From SIG452 sp045631485 (GTDB taxonomy: Bacteria; Bacillota; Clostridia; UMGS1840): DNA of 21,693 nt. The DNA lies in the NCBI GenBank assembly GCA_045631485.1, contig JAZQUU010000004.1:1-21693 (forward strand), written 5' to 3'. Below the pieces are notes generated by a model. The model ran no database searches and was not told the DNA's origin. It saw only the letters and a list, made by a program, of their open reading frames with translations. The position numbers and the translations under genes are program-made. Below are positions 14,515 through 21,693 of the stretch, piece by piece; the stretch's first letter is position 1, and each line of letters opens with the position of its first letter.

Positions 14515-15696
14515 TTAATCATACCGTAATGCATCAATCGGACTCATACGGGACGCTTTTTTTGCCGGAAAATATCCGAATATCATACCGATTCCCACAG
14601 AAACCGAAAATGCAACGGCAACGGCACCAAATGACGGCTTAGCCGCTACCCCCATCAGATTTCCTACAAATATAGCAGCACTGATACCAAGTACAATGCC
14701 GAGAATTCCGCCAAAGGAACTTGTGGTTGCCGCTTCCACCACAAACTGACTCATAATATCCCAGGGAGTTGCTCCCAAGGATTTTCTGATTCCGATTTCA
14801 CGGGTTCTCTCGGTAACCGAAACCAACATAATATTCATAATTCCAATCCCGCCTACCAATAAGGAAATCGCCGCAATTCCGACCAGAATTGTGGTGATGG
14901 TGCCCGTTAAATCGTTCACCGTTTCCAACATTTCCGACTGATTCATAATACGATAAGCGTTGGTATCGCTAAACACGGAATACAAATAACCGGTGATGCG
15001 GTTTTCCGCCTCATCCACCAGTTCTTTTTCCGCCGCACTGAAAGCGTAGCTGGAAATTCTGCCGTTCCAGGAAAGCCCGGTGGCTAAGGTATAAGGAAGA
15101 TACAAAACATCGTCTCCGCCGTCTTCCTCACTGCCCTGCACTTCCTTTAAAACGCCCACAATGGTGTAGGAAATTCCGTTGATTTTTACCTCATTTCCTA
15201 AAGCACTCTGCGCATTGCCATACAGTTCTTTGGCAATATAGGTACCAATGACACAGCTCTTTTGCCGCCGTTCCACATCCACATATTCCAAAAATCTGCC
15301 GTGTTCTACTTCCAATCCTTTAATCTCGGGATAGAATTCGTTGGTGCCCGTGGCGATGGTATCAACACTTTGGGACCCGTTTTTCACGGTCAGGCTGCTC
15401 ACATTCACCACAGGAGAAACATATCCGATCACATCTGCATTTTCAATGGCAAAATCCATAATATCATCCGGTTTCACAGAACGGTTTCCCCCTCTTCCGG
15501 GAATGGAAACCGAAATCAGATTTGTGCCCATGGATTCAAACTGTTCTACCAGTTGGGTTTTAAAGCCATCCACCAATGCCACCAGAATAATCACCGAAGC
15601 AACCCCGATAATAATCCCAAGCATTGTGAGAAAGGAGCGCATTTTACTGGCAGAAAGACTTTTCACCGCTAAAATAAATGCCTGCTTGATACTCAT
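14515..15696 (-). CDS. MacB-type ABC transporter permease
   Basis: A 393-residue permease of the MacB/FtsX fold. It has one N-terminal membrane helix (about 20-45, MLGIIIGVASVIILVALVDGF), a large extracytoplasmic domain of ~220 residues, and three C-terminal helices containing the family pattern GGIGIMNIMLVSVTERTREIGIRK. These are mechanotransmission-type exporters that push substrates such as peptides, antibiotics or lipoproteins from the outer face, driven by a separate ATPase. The ATG overlaps the stop of the ATPase gene by four bases (ATGA), which implies coupled translation. It works with the HlyD-type adaptor encoded upstream. The substrate is not apparent. Confidence 0.95.
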   Translation of the reverse strand: MSIKQAFILAVKSLSASKMRSFLTMLGIIIGVASVIILVALVDGFKTQLVEQFESMGTNLISVSIPGRGGNRSVKPDDIMDFAIENADVIGYVSPVVNVSSLTVKNGSQSVDTIATGTNEFYPEIKGLEVEHGRFLEYVDVERRQKSCVIGTYIAKELYGNAQSALGNEVKINGISYTIVGVLKEVQGSEEDGGDDVLYLPYTLATGLSWNGRISSYAFSAAEKELVDEAENRITGYLYSVFSDTNAYRIMNQSEMLETVNDLTGTITTILVGIAAISLLVGGIGIMNIMLVSVTERTREIGIRKSLGATPWDIMSQFVVEAATTSSFGGILGIVLGISAAIFVGNLMGVAAKPSFGAVAVAFSVSVGIGMIFGYFPAKKASRMSPIDALRYD

Positions 15697-16376
15697 TTTG
15701 CCACCACCTCATCCGAAATGATTTTGCCGTCCTGCAATTTTACCACACGGTCTGCCTGATAGGCAATACTGTTATCGTGGGTAATCAGAACAATGGTGGT
15801 GCCGTCTTCACGGTTTAATTGTTTAATAAACTCCAGCACTTCAATTCCCGTTTTACTGTCTAATGCACCGGTGGGTTCATCGGCAAGAATCAATTTGGGG
15901 TCTCCTGCCAAAGCACGGGCAATGGACACTCTCTGTTGCTGACCGCCCGAGAGTTGTTTGGGATATTTTTTCATACGGTCCAAAAGGCCGACTTTTTCCA
16001 GAGCTCTCTCAACCCGTTCCTTTCGTTCTTTGGGGTCCATCCGTTTATAAATCAAGGGAAGCTCCACATTTTCAAACACCGAAAGCTTGGGAATCAGATT
16101 ATATTGCTGAAAAATAAATCCCAACGTTCTGCTTCTGATAGCGGAAAGCTCATATTCTCCCATTTTACTCACGTCTTCGCCGTTTAGAAAGTAGGAGCCT
16201 GAGGTTGGAATATCCAGGCAACCGATAATATTCATCGCCGTGGATTTCCCCGATCCCGATTGACCGATTATGGAAACAAATTCCTTTTCGGCAACATGAA
16301 GATTGATGCCGTCTAATGCACGGATTTCGCTATCGCCGTCGGAGTATATTTTATAAATATCTTTTAACTCGATCAT
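15693..16376 (-). CDS. MacB/LolD-type ABC transporter ATP-binding protein
   Basis: A 227-residue ATPase with every ABC motif in order: Walker A GQSGSGKST (38-46), Q-loop near Gln90, signature LSGGQ (142-146), Walker B LILADE with catalytic Glu167, and H-loop His200. The TGALDSKT D-loop and overall length match the LolD/MacB/FtsE group that powers type VII exporters. It energises the permease encoded immediately downstream (4-base overlap) and lies 11 bases after the adaptor gene. Cytoplasmic, peripheral to the membrane. Confidence 0.96.
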   Translation of the reverse strand: MIELKDIYKIYSDGDSEIRALDGINLHVAEKEFVSIIGQSGSGKSTAMNIIGCLDIPTSGSYFLNGEDVSKMGEYELSAIRSRTLGFIFQQYNLIPKLSVFENVELPLIYKRMDPKERKERVERALEKVGLLDRMKKYPKQLSGGQQQRVSIARALAGDPKLILADEPTGALDSKTGIEVLEFIKQLNREDGTTIVLITHDNSIAYQADRVVKLQDGKIISDEVVAK

Positions 16377-16387
16377 CGCTCCACCGC

Positions 16388-18139
16388 CTATCTTCCGCCG
16401 GACATACCACCGGGCATTCCTCCGGCAGGCATTCCGCCCATACCTCCGGCAGGCATTCTGCCCATGCCTCCTGCAGGCATACCTCCCATGCCGCCTGCGC
16501 CCATACCGCCCATGGCTCCCATGGTGCCTGCAGCTGTGGTTTGAGTTGCGCTTACCCGCACAACATCTCCCTCGGAGATTCCCTCAATAATTTCCACAAA
16601 ATCTTCGTTGGACAAACCAACCTTTACCTTCACCAGTTTAAATCCTTCCGGTGCAACATTCATCATCATTTTGCTGTTACCCGGAATTTCTTTTCCGTCG
16701 GGTGTTTTCATCTCAGGTGCCTTTTCGCCATCTTTTAACTGCACGGCAACCTGATTGCCTCTCATCAATGCGGAAGCGGGAATGCGAACCACATTTTCTT
16801 TCTTTTCCACGATAATATCTGCGCTCACATTCATCCCGGGAATCAGTCCGTCGGGTTGTTCAATCACCACGGTAACAGGATAAGTGGTAACCCCGTTGGA
16901 GCTGGTGCCGATGATGCTGACAGTTTCCACATAACCATTAAAAATCTTGCCTTCCAGAGCATCTGCGGTAATGAGTGCAGCCTGCCCCACCTGAATCTTG
17001 GAAATATCCAGTTCGTCAACAGACATTTCAAATAAAATTTTGGACATATCCGCAATGGTTGCCATCACTTTGGTATTGTTGGTATTATCAAGGGTATCTC
17101 CCTGCTTGGAATTTTTCTGAATCACAGTACCGTTAATAGGAGAAGTGATATTGTAGTTTTCCAACTGGTCATACTGATTTTCCAAAGACAATTCCGCCTC
17201 TCTCAAAGAAAGAGCACTGCTTTTCTGGCTATCCACCACAGAAGTGCTGGATAGCTTCACAACCACGGAACCTGCAGACACATAGTCCCCTTCCATCACA
17301 TAGATTTCTTCCACTTCCCCGGAAACCTCTGCGGTGATGATATCGGAATCGGGATAGGAAAAGCTTCCCACATCATTGCAGGAAATATCGCCCACAATAG
17401 CGGTAGCGGTGTCCCCTTCCATAATGTTACCGGGATTTTGCACTTTAATTTCCACATTTTTAATCATAATACCGGAAGAAGAAACCATCTCACCGGTAGA
17501 AATACGGCTTACTGTTCCGTAAAGGGTACCGCCGCCGGACTGCAAGGTGATTTCGGCGGTTTCCCCCACGGAAATTCCCTGCGCATGCTCGGAAATGAAA
17601 GGAATTTTAAGAAGCAAATCCTTGGAATTTACCAAATCTGCAATTTTGCTTCCGGAAGATACTTTATCCCCTTTTTTCACATATAAAGCGGTAATATTGC
17701 CATTCCCTTTGCTTCGCACATTCAGATTGGCAAGGTCCTCCACATTCTGATTATATGTATTCTGAGAACGCTCTAAAGAAAGTTTGGAACGCTCAATGGA
17801 ATTTTCCACATCCGCCGTGTCAATTCTGTATAACAGGTCTCCTTTTTCCACGATGGTGCCTTCTTCAAAGGGAGCTTCGATGATTTCTCCTTTGACCAGA
17901 GCGGTTACCTCATAAGAAGCATTTGGTTCCACCGTTCCCGTTCCGCTGATAATCACTTCCACATCGCCTCGGTCTGCCGTTGCGGTAAGAAGCTGGTCTT
18001 TGGGTGCAGATTTTCCTTTCAGAAGTGACACCGCAACCACGGCAATCACAACTGCCAGAAGAACCGCCAATATGATAATCCACTTTTTAGACAGTTTTTT
18101 AAATCCTGCCTTTTTTACTTTTTCCAGAATGTTATTCAA
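16388..18139 (-). CDS. HlyD/MacA-type efflux adaptor with duplicated modules and a Gly/Met-rich tail
   Basis: A 583-residue membrane-anchored adaptor for the MacB-type exporter encoded downstream. Residues 20-40 form a membrane helix. Two lipoyl/hairpin/barrel units appear in tandem. The first runs from about 55 (EVTALVKGEIIEAPFEEG, coiled segment SIERSKLSLERSQN, second half GNITALYVKKGDKVSSGSK). The second runs from about 266 (EVSGEVEEIYVMEGDYVSAG, coil SSALSLREAELSLENQ, then SPINGTVIQKNSKQGDTL). MacA-like adaptors have one such unit and are about 370-390 residues, so this is an enlarged form. The last 46 residues are almost only Gly (22) and Met (11). The start is a TTG at 18139, chosen because AAAGGCGG lies 9 bases upstream and no ATG is near. 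It is the first gene of the operon. Confidence 0.9.
   Translation of the reverse strand: MNNILEKVKKAGFKKLSKKWIIILAVLLAVVIAVVAVSLLKGKSAPKDQLLTATADRGDVEVIISGTGTVEPNASYEVTALVKGEIIEAPFEEGTIVEKGDLLYRIDTADVENSIERSKLSLERSQNTYNQNVEDLANLNVRSKGNGNITALYVKKGDKVSSGSKIADLVNSKDLLLKIPFISEHAQGISVGETAEITLQSGGGTLYGTVSRISTGEMVSSSGIMIKNVEIKVQNPGNIMEGDTATAIVGDISCNDVGSFSYPDSDIITAEVSGEVEEIYVMEGDYVSAGSVVVKLSSTSVVDSQKSSALSLREAELSLENQYDQLENYNITSPINGTVIQKNSKQGDTLDNTNNTKVMATIADMSKILFEMSVDELDISKIQVGQAALITADALEGKIFNGYVETVSIIGTSSNGVTTYPVTVVIEQPDGLIPGMNVSADIIVEKKENVVRIPASALMRGNQVAVQLKDGEKAPEMKTPDGKEIPGNSKMMMNVAPEGFKLVKVKVGLSNEDFVEIIEGISEGDVVRVSATQTTAAGTMGAMGGMGAGGMGGMPAGGMGRMPAGGMGGMPAGGMPGGMSGGR
16421..16492 (-). repeat. 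Three 24-bp imperfect tandem repeats encoding GGMGxMPA
   Basis: Units 16421-16444, 16445-16468 and 16469-16492 differ by a few substitutions and keep frame, encoding an eight-residue Gly/Met repeat in the adaptor's C-terminal tail. In-frame 24-bp units allow copy-number change without frameshift. Confidence 0.8.
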
Positions 18140-18184
18140 AAGAATGTTCCGCCTTTCCGGTTATTTTTTTCGTATTCTTTCTCT

Positions 18185-18218
18185 ATTGTAGCGAATGGTT
18201 GTGTTCAATTTGTGAACA
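18185..18218 (-). promoter_or_regulatory. Promoter of the adaptor/ABC/SLH operon with a palindromic operator candidate
   Basis: On the minus strand a -10 box TACAAT (18185-18190) lies about 45 bases before the TTG start. No good -35 box is found at 16-18 bases. Instead the perfect inverted repeat TGTTCA-N5-TGAACA (18202-18218) covers the -35 region, which suggests a promoter controlled by a dimeric regulator. The regulator gene is not in this window. Confidence 0.45.
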
Positions 18219-18235
18219 TCAATCTATTTTTTAGT

Positions 18236-18280
18236 ATTTAAAAAATGGCAATACCTCTAAAGTATTGCCATTTTTTAAAT
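18236..18280 (-). terminator. Intrinsic terminator of the alanine dehydrogenase gene
   Basis: A perfect 19-bp stem (18236-18254 with 18262-18280, loop CTCTAAA in the plus reading) begins 9 bases after the ald stop. Its AT-rich base gives a run of T on both strands, so it may end transcription from either direction. Confidence 0.88.
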
Positions 18281-18288
18281 CGTAATTG

Positions 18289-19401
18289 TTAGATTAATTC
18301 TTTCACGTCAACAAAGTCATATCCTAAGCTTGTTGCAACGTTTTTATTGGTGCATTTATGTGCATACACATTCACACCGTTCATTAAGCCTTCATCTTTT
18401 TTGATAGCAGCTTCCAGACCCATATTAGCAATCATTCTTGCATAGGGGAAGGTTGCATTGGATAAAGCCATAGTGGAGGTATAAGGCACTGCACCGGGCA
18501 TATTGCCAACACAGTAATGCACGATACCTTCTTCAATGAACACGGGATTTTCATGAGTAGTTACGTGAGAGGTTTCGCAGCAACCGCCCTGGTCGATTGC
18601 GATATCAACGATTACCGCACCCTGTTTCATCAGTTTTAAGTGTTCTTTTCGAATCAGTTTGGGAGTTTTTGCACCGGGAATCAGTACGGAACCGATTACC
18701 AGGTCTGCTTCACTCAACACTTTTCTGATGTTTGCTTCGTTGGAATATAAGGTGGTAACAGATGCACCGAACACATCTTCCAAGTAAGAAAGACGATTTA
18801 AGTTTACATCCAATAAGGTTACCTGAGCGTCACTGCCCACAGCAGCTTTTGCAGCATAAGTACCTGCGATACCGCCACCGATGATGGCAATTTTACCGCG
18901 TTCCACACCGGGAACACCGCCCAATAAGATACCACGACCGCCAAAGCATTTTTCCAAGTATTTTGCGCCTTCCTGAATACTTAATCTGCCTGCAATCTGG
19001 CTCATAGGACGAAGACAAGGTAAGTTTCCGTCTTTATCGGTGATGGTTTCATAAGCAACCGCTTTCACACCGCTTTCCAAAAGTGCTTTTCCCAATGCGG
19101 GATTGGGAGCAATATGAAGATAAGTATATAAAATCTGACCTTCTCTTAAATATTTGTATTCGCATTCTTCCGGTTCTTTTACTTTGATAATCATATCACA
19201 TTTTTCAAAGACTTCTCCGGGGGTTTTTAAGATGGTGGCACCGGCGGCGGCGTACATCTCATCTGTAAAACCAACACCTGCTCCGGCGTTTGTTTCCACA
19301 TAGACGGTGTGACCGTCTTTTACCAATACTTCCACATTATCGGGAATCAGACCTACACGATATTCGTGATTTTTAATTTCTTTTGTAGTACCGATTACCA
19401 T
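18289..19401 (-). CDS. ald: Alanine dehydrogenase
   Basis: A 370-residue NAD-dependent L-alanine dehydrogenase (L-alanine + NAD + water to pyruvate + ammonia + NADH). Family residues are in place: Arg15 (HEYRVGLIP) and Lys75 (KVKEP) for pyruvate binding, and catalytic His96 (YLHIAPNP). The NAD-binding loop IIGGGIAGTYAA is near 174-184, and the C-terminal DIAIDQGGC.ETS motif is present. Length matches the usual ~370. The ribosome site is weak (AAAGGGTG about 9 bases before the ATG), but the promoter is a perfect consensus. It is a single-gene unit between its promoter (19446-19474) and terminator (18236-18280). It links the pyruvate pool, used also by the pyruvate oxidoreductase in this window, to amino-acid nitrogen. 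Confidence 0.97.
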   Translation of the reverse strand: MVIGTTKEIKNHEYRVGLIPDNVEVLVKDGHTVYVETNAGAGVGFTDEMYAAAGATILKTPGEVFEKCDMIIKVKEPEECEYKYLREGQILYTYLHIAPNPALGKALLESGVKAVAYETITDKDGNLPCLRPMSQIAGRLSIQEGAKYLEKCFGGRGILLGGVPGVERGKIAIIGGGIAGTYAAKAAVGSDAQVTLLDVNLNRLSYLEDVFGASVTTLYSNEANIRKVLSEADLVIGSVLIPGAKTPKLIRKEHLKLMKQGAVIVDIAIDQGGCCETSHVTTHENPVFIEEGIVHYCVGNMPGAVPYTSTMALSNATFPYARMIANMGLEAAIKKDEGLMNGVNVYAHKCTNKNVATSLGYDFVDVKELI

Positions 19402-19445
19402 ATCATAATCACCCTTTCTTTTTGTGCTATTGCACTATCGTTTTT

Positions 19446-19474
19446 ATTATAAAATTTTATCGGTTATTTGTCAA
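19446..19474 (-). promoter_or_regulatory. Consensus promoter of ald
   Basis: On the minus strand TTGACA (19469-19474) and TATAAT (19446-19451) are separated by exactly 17 bases, a perfect sigma-A match. The leader is only about 38 bases and contains a small 4-bp hairpin; no riboswitch fits in it. Confidence 0.88.
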
Positions 19475-19529
19475 GAAATTTTTTCCAAATTTCCTCTCAT
19501 TTTTTGGAATTTTTTTAACATAAGATACC

Positions 19530-20603
19530 TTATTTTGATGCCTCTTTCTTCTCGGCACGATTACATAAAATTACTGCAAGAACCACCGCCAAAATACCGC
19601 CCGTCAATTTTCCGATGACCATTGGGAGAATCATTTCGGAATCAAACGCCATGGTAAAGGCGAGATGATCTCCCAACACAAAGGATGCAGAGGTCACAAA
19701 TGCCATATTGATGATAATTCCGCGGGAATTCATTTTTTCCACCAAGGTAAAGGTGGGAATACTGTTGGCTAAAGATGAGAGCAAACCAACCACGGCATCC
19801 TCGTTCATTCCCATTTTTCCGCCAAGCCAACCAAATGGCTTTTTTAATAAGCGAGACAATACCAAAATCAGCGGAAAAACGCCTGCCAAAATCATGGCAA
19901 TACTTGCCACCGTCATAAATCCGTCGGTAACGGGAGCCATATCGGGAATCAGTACAATTCCCGTTAAATAAGTAAAAATCCCTGTGGCAAGACCGATGGT
20001 GATAATTGCGAGCACCACATTGCCGATTCCTTGGAACACTTTTCTGCAAAAATCGGGACAAAAGATTAAACCCAAACAAGTAAGCAAAGAAACCAAAATC
20101 ACGGGAAGCAGATTCAAAAGCAGTTCACCAACAGAAAATCCCATAAAAATCCCGGATGCAATACATCCTAAGGGAATGGTTGCCACCCCGCATAAAATGC
20201 CGGTAAGCATATCTTTATGATATGCTTTTTTCACCATTTTTAATGCCACGGGAATGGTAAAGCAAATGGTTACCCCCATCATAGCGGCAACCACAAGACC
20301 GTGAAAGCGGCTCCAATCTGTTTTGGATAGCTCTGCGGCAATGGATGCACCACCCATATCATTTGCCACAAAACCGCCTAAAAACGAAGGGTCAATCCCC
20401 ATCCGTTGACCAAGCCAATTGCAGGCAGGTGCCAAAAGATTTGCCAAAGTGGGTGCAATGGTAATCATCCCCACCATAGCAACCGCCAAGGTGCCTACGG
20501 AGAGAATCCCTTTTTCAAATTCTTCTCCGATTTTTAGGTGGTTCCCCGTGATACGGTCTAATGCTCCCAAAAGAGCAAAAATTCCAAAAATAAGCTCCAA
20601 CAT
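19530..20603 (-). CDS. eutH: EutH-like ethanolamine permease
   Basis: A 357-residue integral membrane protein with about ten to eleven helices. The segment FVANDMGGASIAAELS, followed by a helix with MMGVTICFTIPVAL, and the later LANSIPTFTLVEKM segment are typical of EutH, the ethanolamine uptake protein of ethanolamine-utilisation loci. I place the start at ATG 20603 (MLELIFGIFALLGALDRI), with AAGGA about 8 bases upstream. A longer in-frame version from 20678 would add 25 non-hydrophobic residues and begin inside a hairpin. No ammonia-lyase, microcompartment or other eut genes are nearby, so it is an orphan permease here and the substrate may differ. It follows the GlcD-type gene with a hairpin between them. 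Confidence 0.85.
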   Translation of the reverse strand: MLELIFGIFALLGALDRITGNHLKIGEEFEKGILSVGTLAVAMVGMITIAPTLANLLAPACNWLGQRMGIDPSFLGGFVANDMGGASIAAELSKTDWSRFHGLVVAAMMGVTICFTIPVALKMVKKAYHKDMLTGILCGVATIPLGCIASGIFMGFSVGELLLNLLPVILVSLLTCLGLIFCPDFCRKVFQGIGNVVLAIITIGLATGIFTYLTGIVLIPDMAPVTDGFMTVASIAMILAGVFPLILVLSRLLKKPFGWLGGKMGMNEDAVVGLLSSLANSIPTFTLVEKMNSRGIIINMAFVTSASFVLGDHLAFTMAFDSEMILPMVIGKLTGGILAVVLAVILCNRAEKKEASK

Positions 20604-20638
20604 TTTTTCTTTCCTTCTTGCTTCAAAAATTGATATCT

Positions 20639-20710
20639 CCTTTGCGGCAAAGGATAAAGGAAGATTCCAAAAGAGCAATGCTCATTTGGAATCTTAACAT
20701 ACTTATTATA
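20639..20710 (-). promoter_or_regulatory. Leader region of the eutH-like gene: -10 box and two hairpins
   Basis: On the minus strand a TATAAT (20705-20710) without a clear -35 box overlaps the end of the GlcD-type gene region. Immediately downstream is a hairpin with an 11-bp stem, one A/A mismatch and 4 more pairs (20661-20671, 20673-20676 with 20680-20683, 20685-20695). A second hairpin CCTTTG/CAAAGG follows (20639-20653). The first lacks a following T run, so it is either a weak terminator of the upstream gene or a structured 5' leader for eutH. Confidence 0.4.
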
Positions 20711-20721
20711 ATATAAAACCG

Positions 20722-21693
20722 TTAAAAACAGATTTTATCGGGATTTAAAATGTTTTTTTCGTCAAACACCTTTTTAATGCCCTGCATCATTTCAATGGGC
20801 ACAGTTCCCAACTGTTTTTTCAAATATTCTTTTTTTGCATAACCGATGCCGTGTTCCCCGGATACTAAGCCTCCCAGTTCTTCTGCTTTTTCATACATTT
20901 TGTCAAAGCAAGTGGTTAAGGTTTGTTTCCAATCGGCATCGTTTAAGCTGTCACGACAGATATAAATGTGCAAATTTCCGTCTCCCGCATGGCCGAAGCT
21001 TGGGATACGAACCTTCATTTCCTCTGCCAAAGCGTGCGTAAATTTAATAAATTTATCCACCTGATTTACGGGAACTACCACGTCACATTCATCCATTTCG
21101 GGAGTGGATGCTTTGATAGCTTCCAAAAATGCACCACGGGCAGACCAAACGGATTTCTTTCGTTCCTCGGTATCCACGATATAGGCATCCAATGCACCGA
21201 TGGAAAGGCACAAATCTGCCACCGCTTTCATATCTGCATCCACCTGGGCATCGGTGTTACCGTCAAAGGTTAAGAGAATATAAGCGTCGTTTTTGGTATC
21301 GGGGAATTTTTTTCCTAAGTAATCCTCTGCAAACAAGATGGTGTCACGGGACATATATTCGATTGCAGTAGGCGTGATTTTGGATCTGAAAATCTGCGGT
21401 ACCGCTTCAATGGCACTCTTCATATCGGCAAACGGAACCAATAAAGACAGTGACACTTTCGGCAGCGGAATCACTTCCAATACCGCTTCGGTAATAATAC
21501 AAAGGGTTCCCTCCGAACCGATTACCAAATCTTTTAAACTGTAACCGGAGCTGTTTTTTGCAACCTTTGCACCAAGCTGCACGATTTCGCCATTTGGCAT
21601 TACCACGGTCAACGCTCTCACATAATCTCGGGTTACGCCGTATTTTACAGCTCTCATACCCCCTGCATTGGTGGAAATATTGCCGCCGATGGT
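20722..21693 (-). CDS. GlcD-type FAD-linked oxidase (glycolate/D-lactate dehydrogenase family), N-terminus cut by window edge
   Basis: The frame is open to the right edge. The first visible residues (TIGGNISTNAGGMRAVKYG) are the FAD-binding motif of the PCMH-type domain, so the true start lies outside; the ATG at 21657 is internal. The visible 323 residues cover the end of the FAD domain and the whole C-terminal substrate domain, with GHAGDGNLHIYI, SGEHGIGYAKKEYL and the closing LNPDKI. Members oxidise glycolate, D-lactate or other D-2-hydroxyacids to 2-oxo acids and pass electrons to quinone or an electron-transfer flavoprotein. In Clostridia the partner is often EtfAB, but no etf genes are in view. 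The substrate is not decided; D-lactate is plausible in a pyruvate-based metabolism. Confidence 0.93.
   Translation of the reverse strand, partial: TIGGNISTNAGGMRAVKYGVTRDYVRALTVVMPNGEIVQLGAKVAKNSSGYSLKDLVIGSEGTLCIITEAVLEVIPLPKVSLSLLVPFADMKSAIEAVPQIFRSKITPTAIEYMSRDTILFAEDYLGKKFPDTKNDAYILLTFDGNTDAQVDADMKAVADLCLSIGALDAYIVDTEERKKSVWSARGAFLEAIKASTPEMDECDVVVPVNQVDKFIKFTHALAEEMKVRIPSFGHAGDGNLHIYICRDSLNDADWKQTLTTCFDKMYEKAEELGGLVSGEHGIGYAKKEYLKKQLGTVPIEMMQGIKKVFDEKNILNPDKICF

Noticed and set aside
16316..16738. Plus-strand His/Ser/Gly-rich open frame
   Set aside because: It is antisense to the Gly/Met-rich tail of the adaptor. Its odd composition follows from the 24-bp repeats, and it has no ribosome site.
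19402..19439. Riboswitch in the ald leader
   Set aside because: The leader after the consensus promoter is only about 38 bases and holds one 4-bp hairpin, too short for known classes.
20603..20700. EutV-type antiterminator leader upstream of the EutH-like gene
   Set aside because: The known paired-hairpin loop motif (AGNAANGG) is not found in the loops of either hairpin.

Overview
The window looks like a chromosomal segment from a low-to-mid GC, Gram-positive anaerobe of the class Clostridia. It encodes a one-polypeptide pyruvate:ferredoxin oxidoreductase, an S-layer-homology protein, a copper-amine-oxidase-like surface protein and no outer-membrane proteins. Promoters are consensus sigma-A type, Shine-Dalgarno sites are strong, and TTG is sometimes used as a start. 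I cannot name the genus. Every gene I can support, including two cut by the window edges, lies on the minus strand, so the genes are transcribed from high to low coordinates.

Layout from high to low coordinates: (1) 21693-20722, the C-terminal part of a GlcD-type FAD-linked oxidase, followed by a hairpin and the EutH-like permease gene (20603-19530). (2) 19401-18289, alanine dehydrogenase with a perfect consensus promoter and a long terminator hairpin. (3) 18139-12266, a tight four-gene operon of HlyD-type adaptor, MacB-type ATPase, MacB-type permease and SLH-domain protein, with a palindrome at its promoter and a terminator at its end. (4) 12160-7635, an apparent operon of eight small, mixed genes: YczE-like and GtrA-like membrane proteins, cupin, YcxB-like, zinc ribbon, YgjV-like, histidine phosphatase and D-2-hydroxyacid dehydrogenase. 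(5) 7520-4002, pyruvate:ferredoxin oxidoreductase with its own strong promoter, a pair of hairpins in the 3' region and a terminator. (6) 3690-1930, a small membrane protein, a YHYH/copper-amine-oxidase-like protein and an aldo/keto reductase in one operon. (7) 1746-958, an SGNH hydrolase. (8) 962-774, an ordered array of short hairpins directly upstream of a four-helix-bundle (S23/IVS family) gene (755-402) that carries an in-frame stop. (9) 357-1, an edge-truncated membrane protein.

The most unusual part is 402-962. At least seven short perfect hairpins of different sequence, each closed by TG...CA, are joined by an exact 5-nt linker (ATTCA, or TGAAT in the inverted half). They sit immediately 5' of a four-helix-bundle gene whose frame is intact except for one TAG at codon 10. 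A second, smaller set of variable hairpins with shared linkers lies just downstream of the pyruvate oxidoreductase gene. The rest is ordinary central metabolism (pyruvate, alanine, 2-hydroxyacids), export and envelope functions.

No rRNA, tRNA, CRISPR array, insertion sequence or prophage gene was seen. The only gene-free stretch over 300 bases is 3691-4001, described as its own feature.
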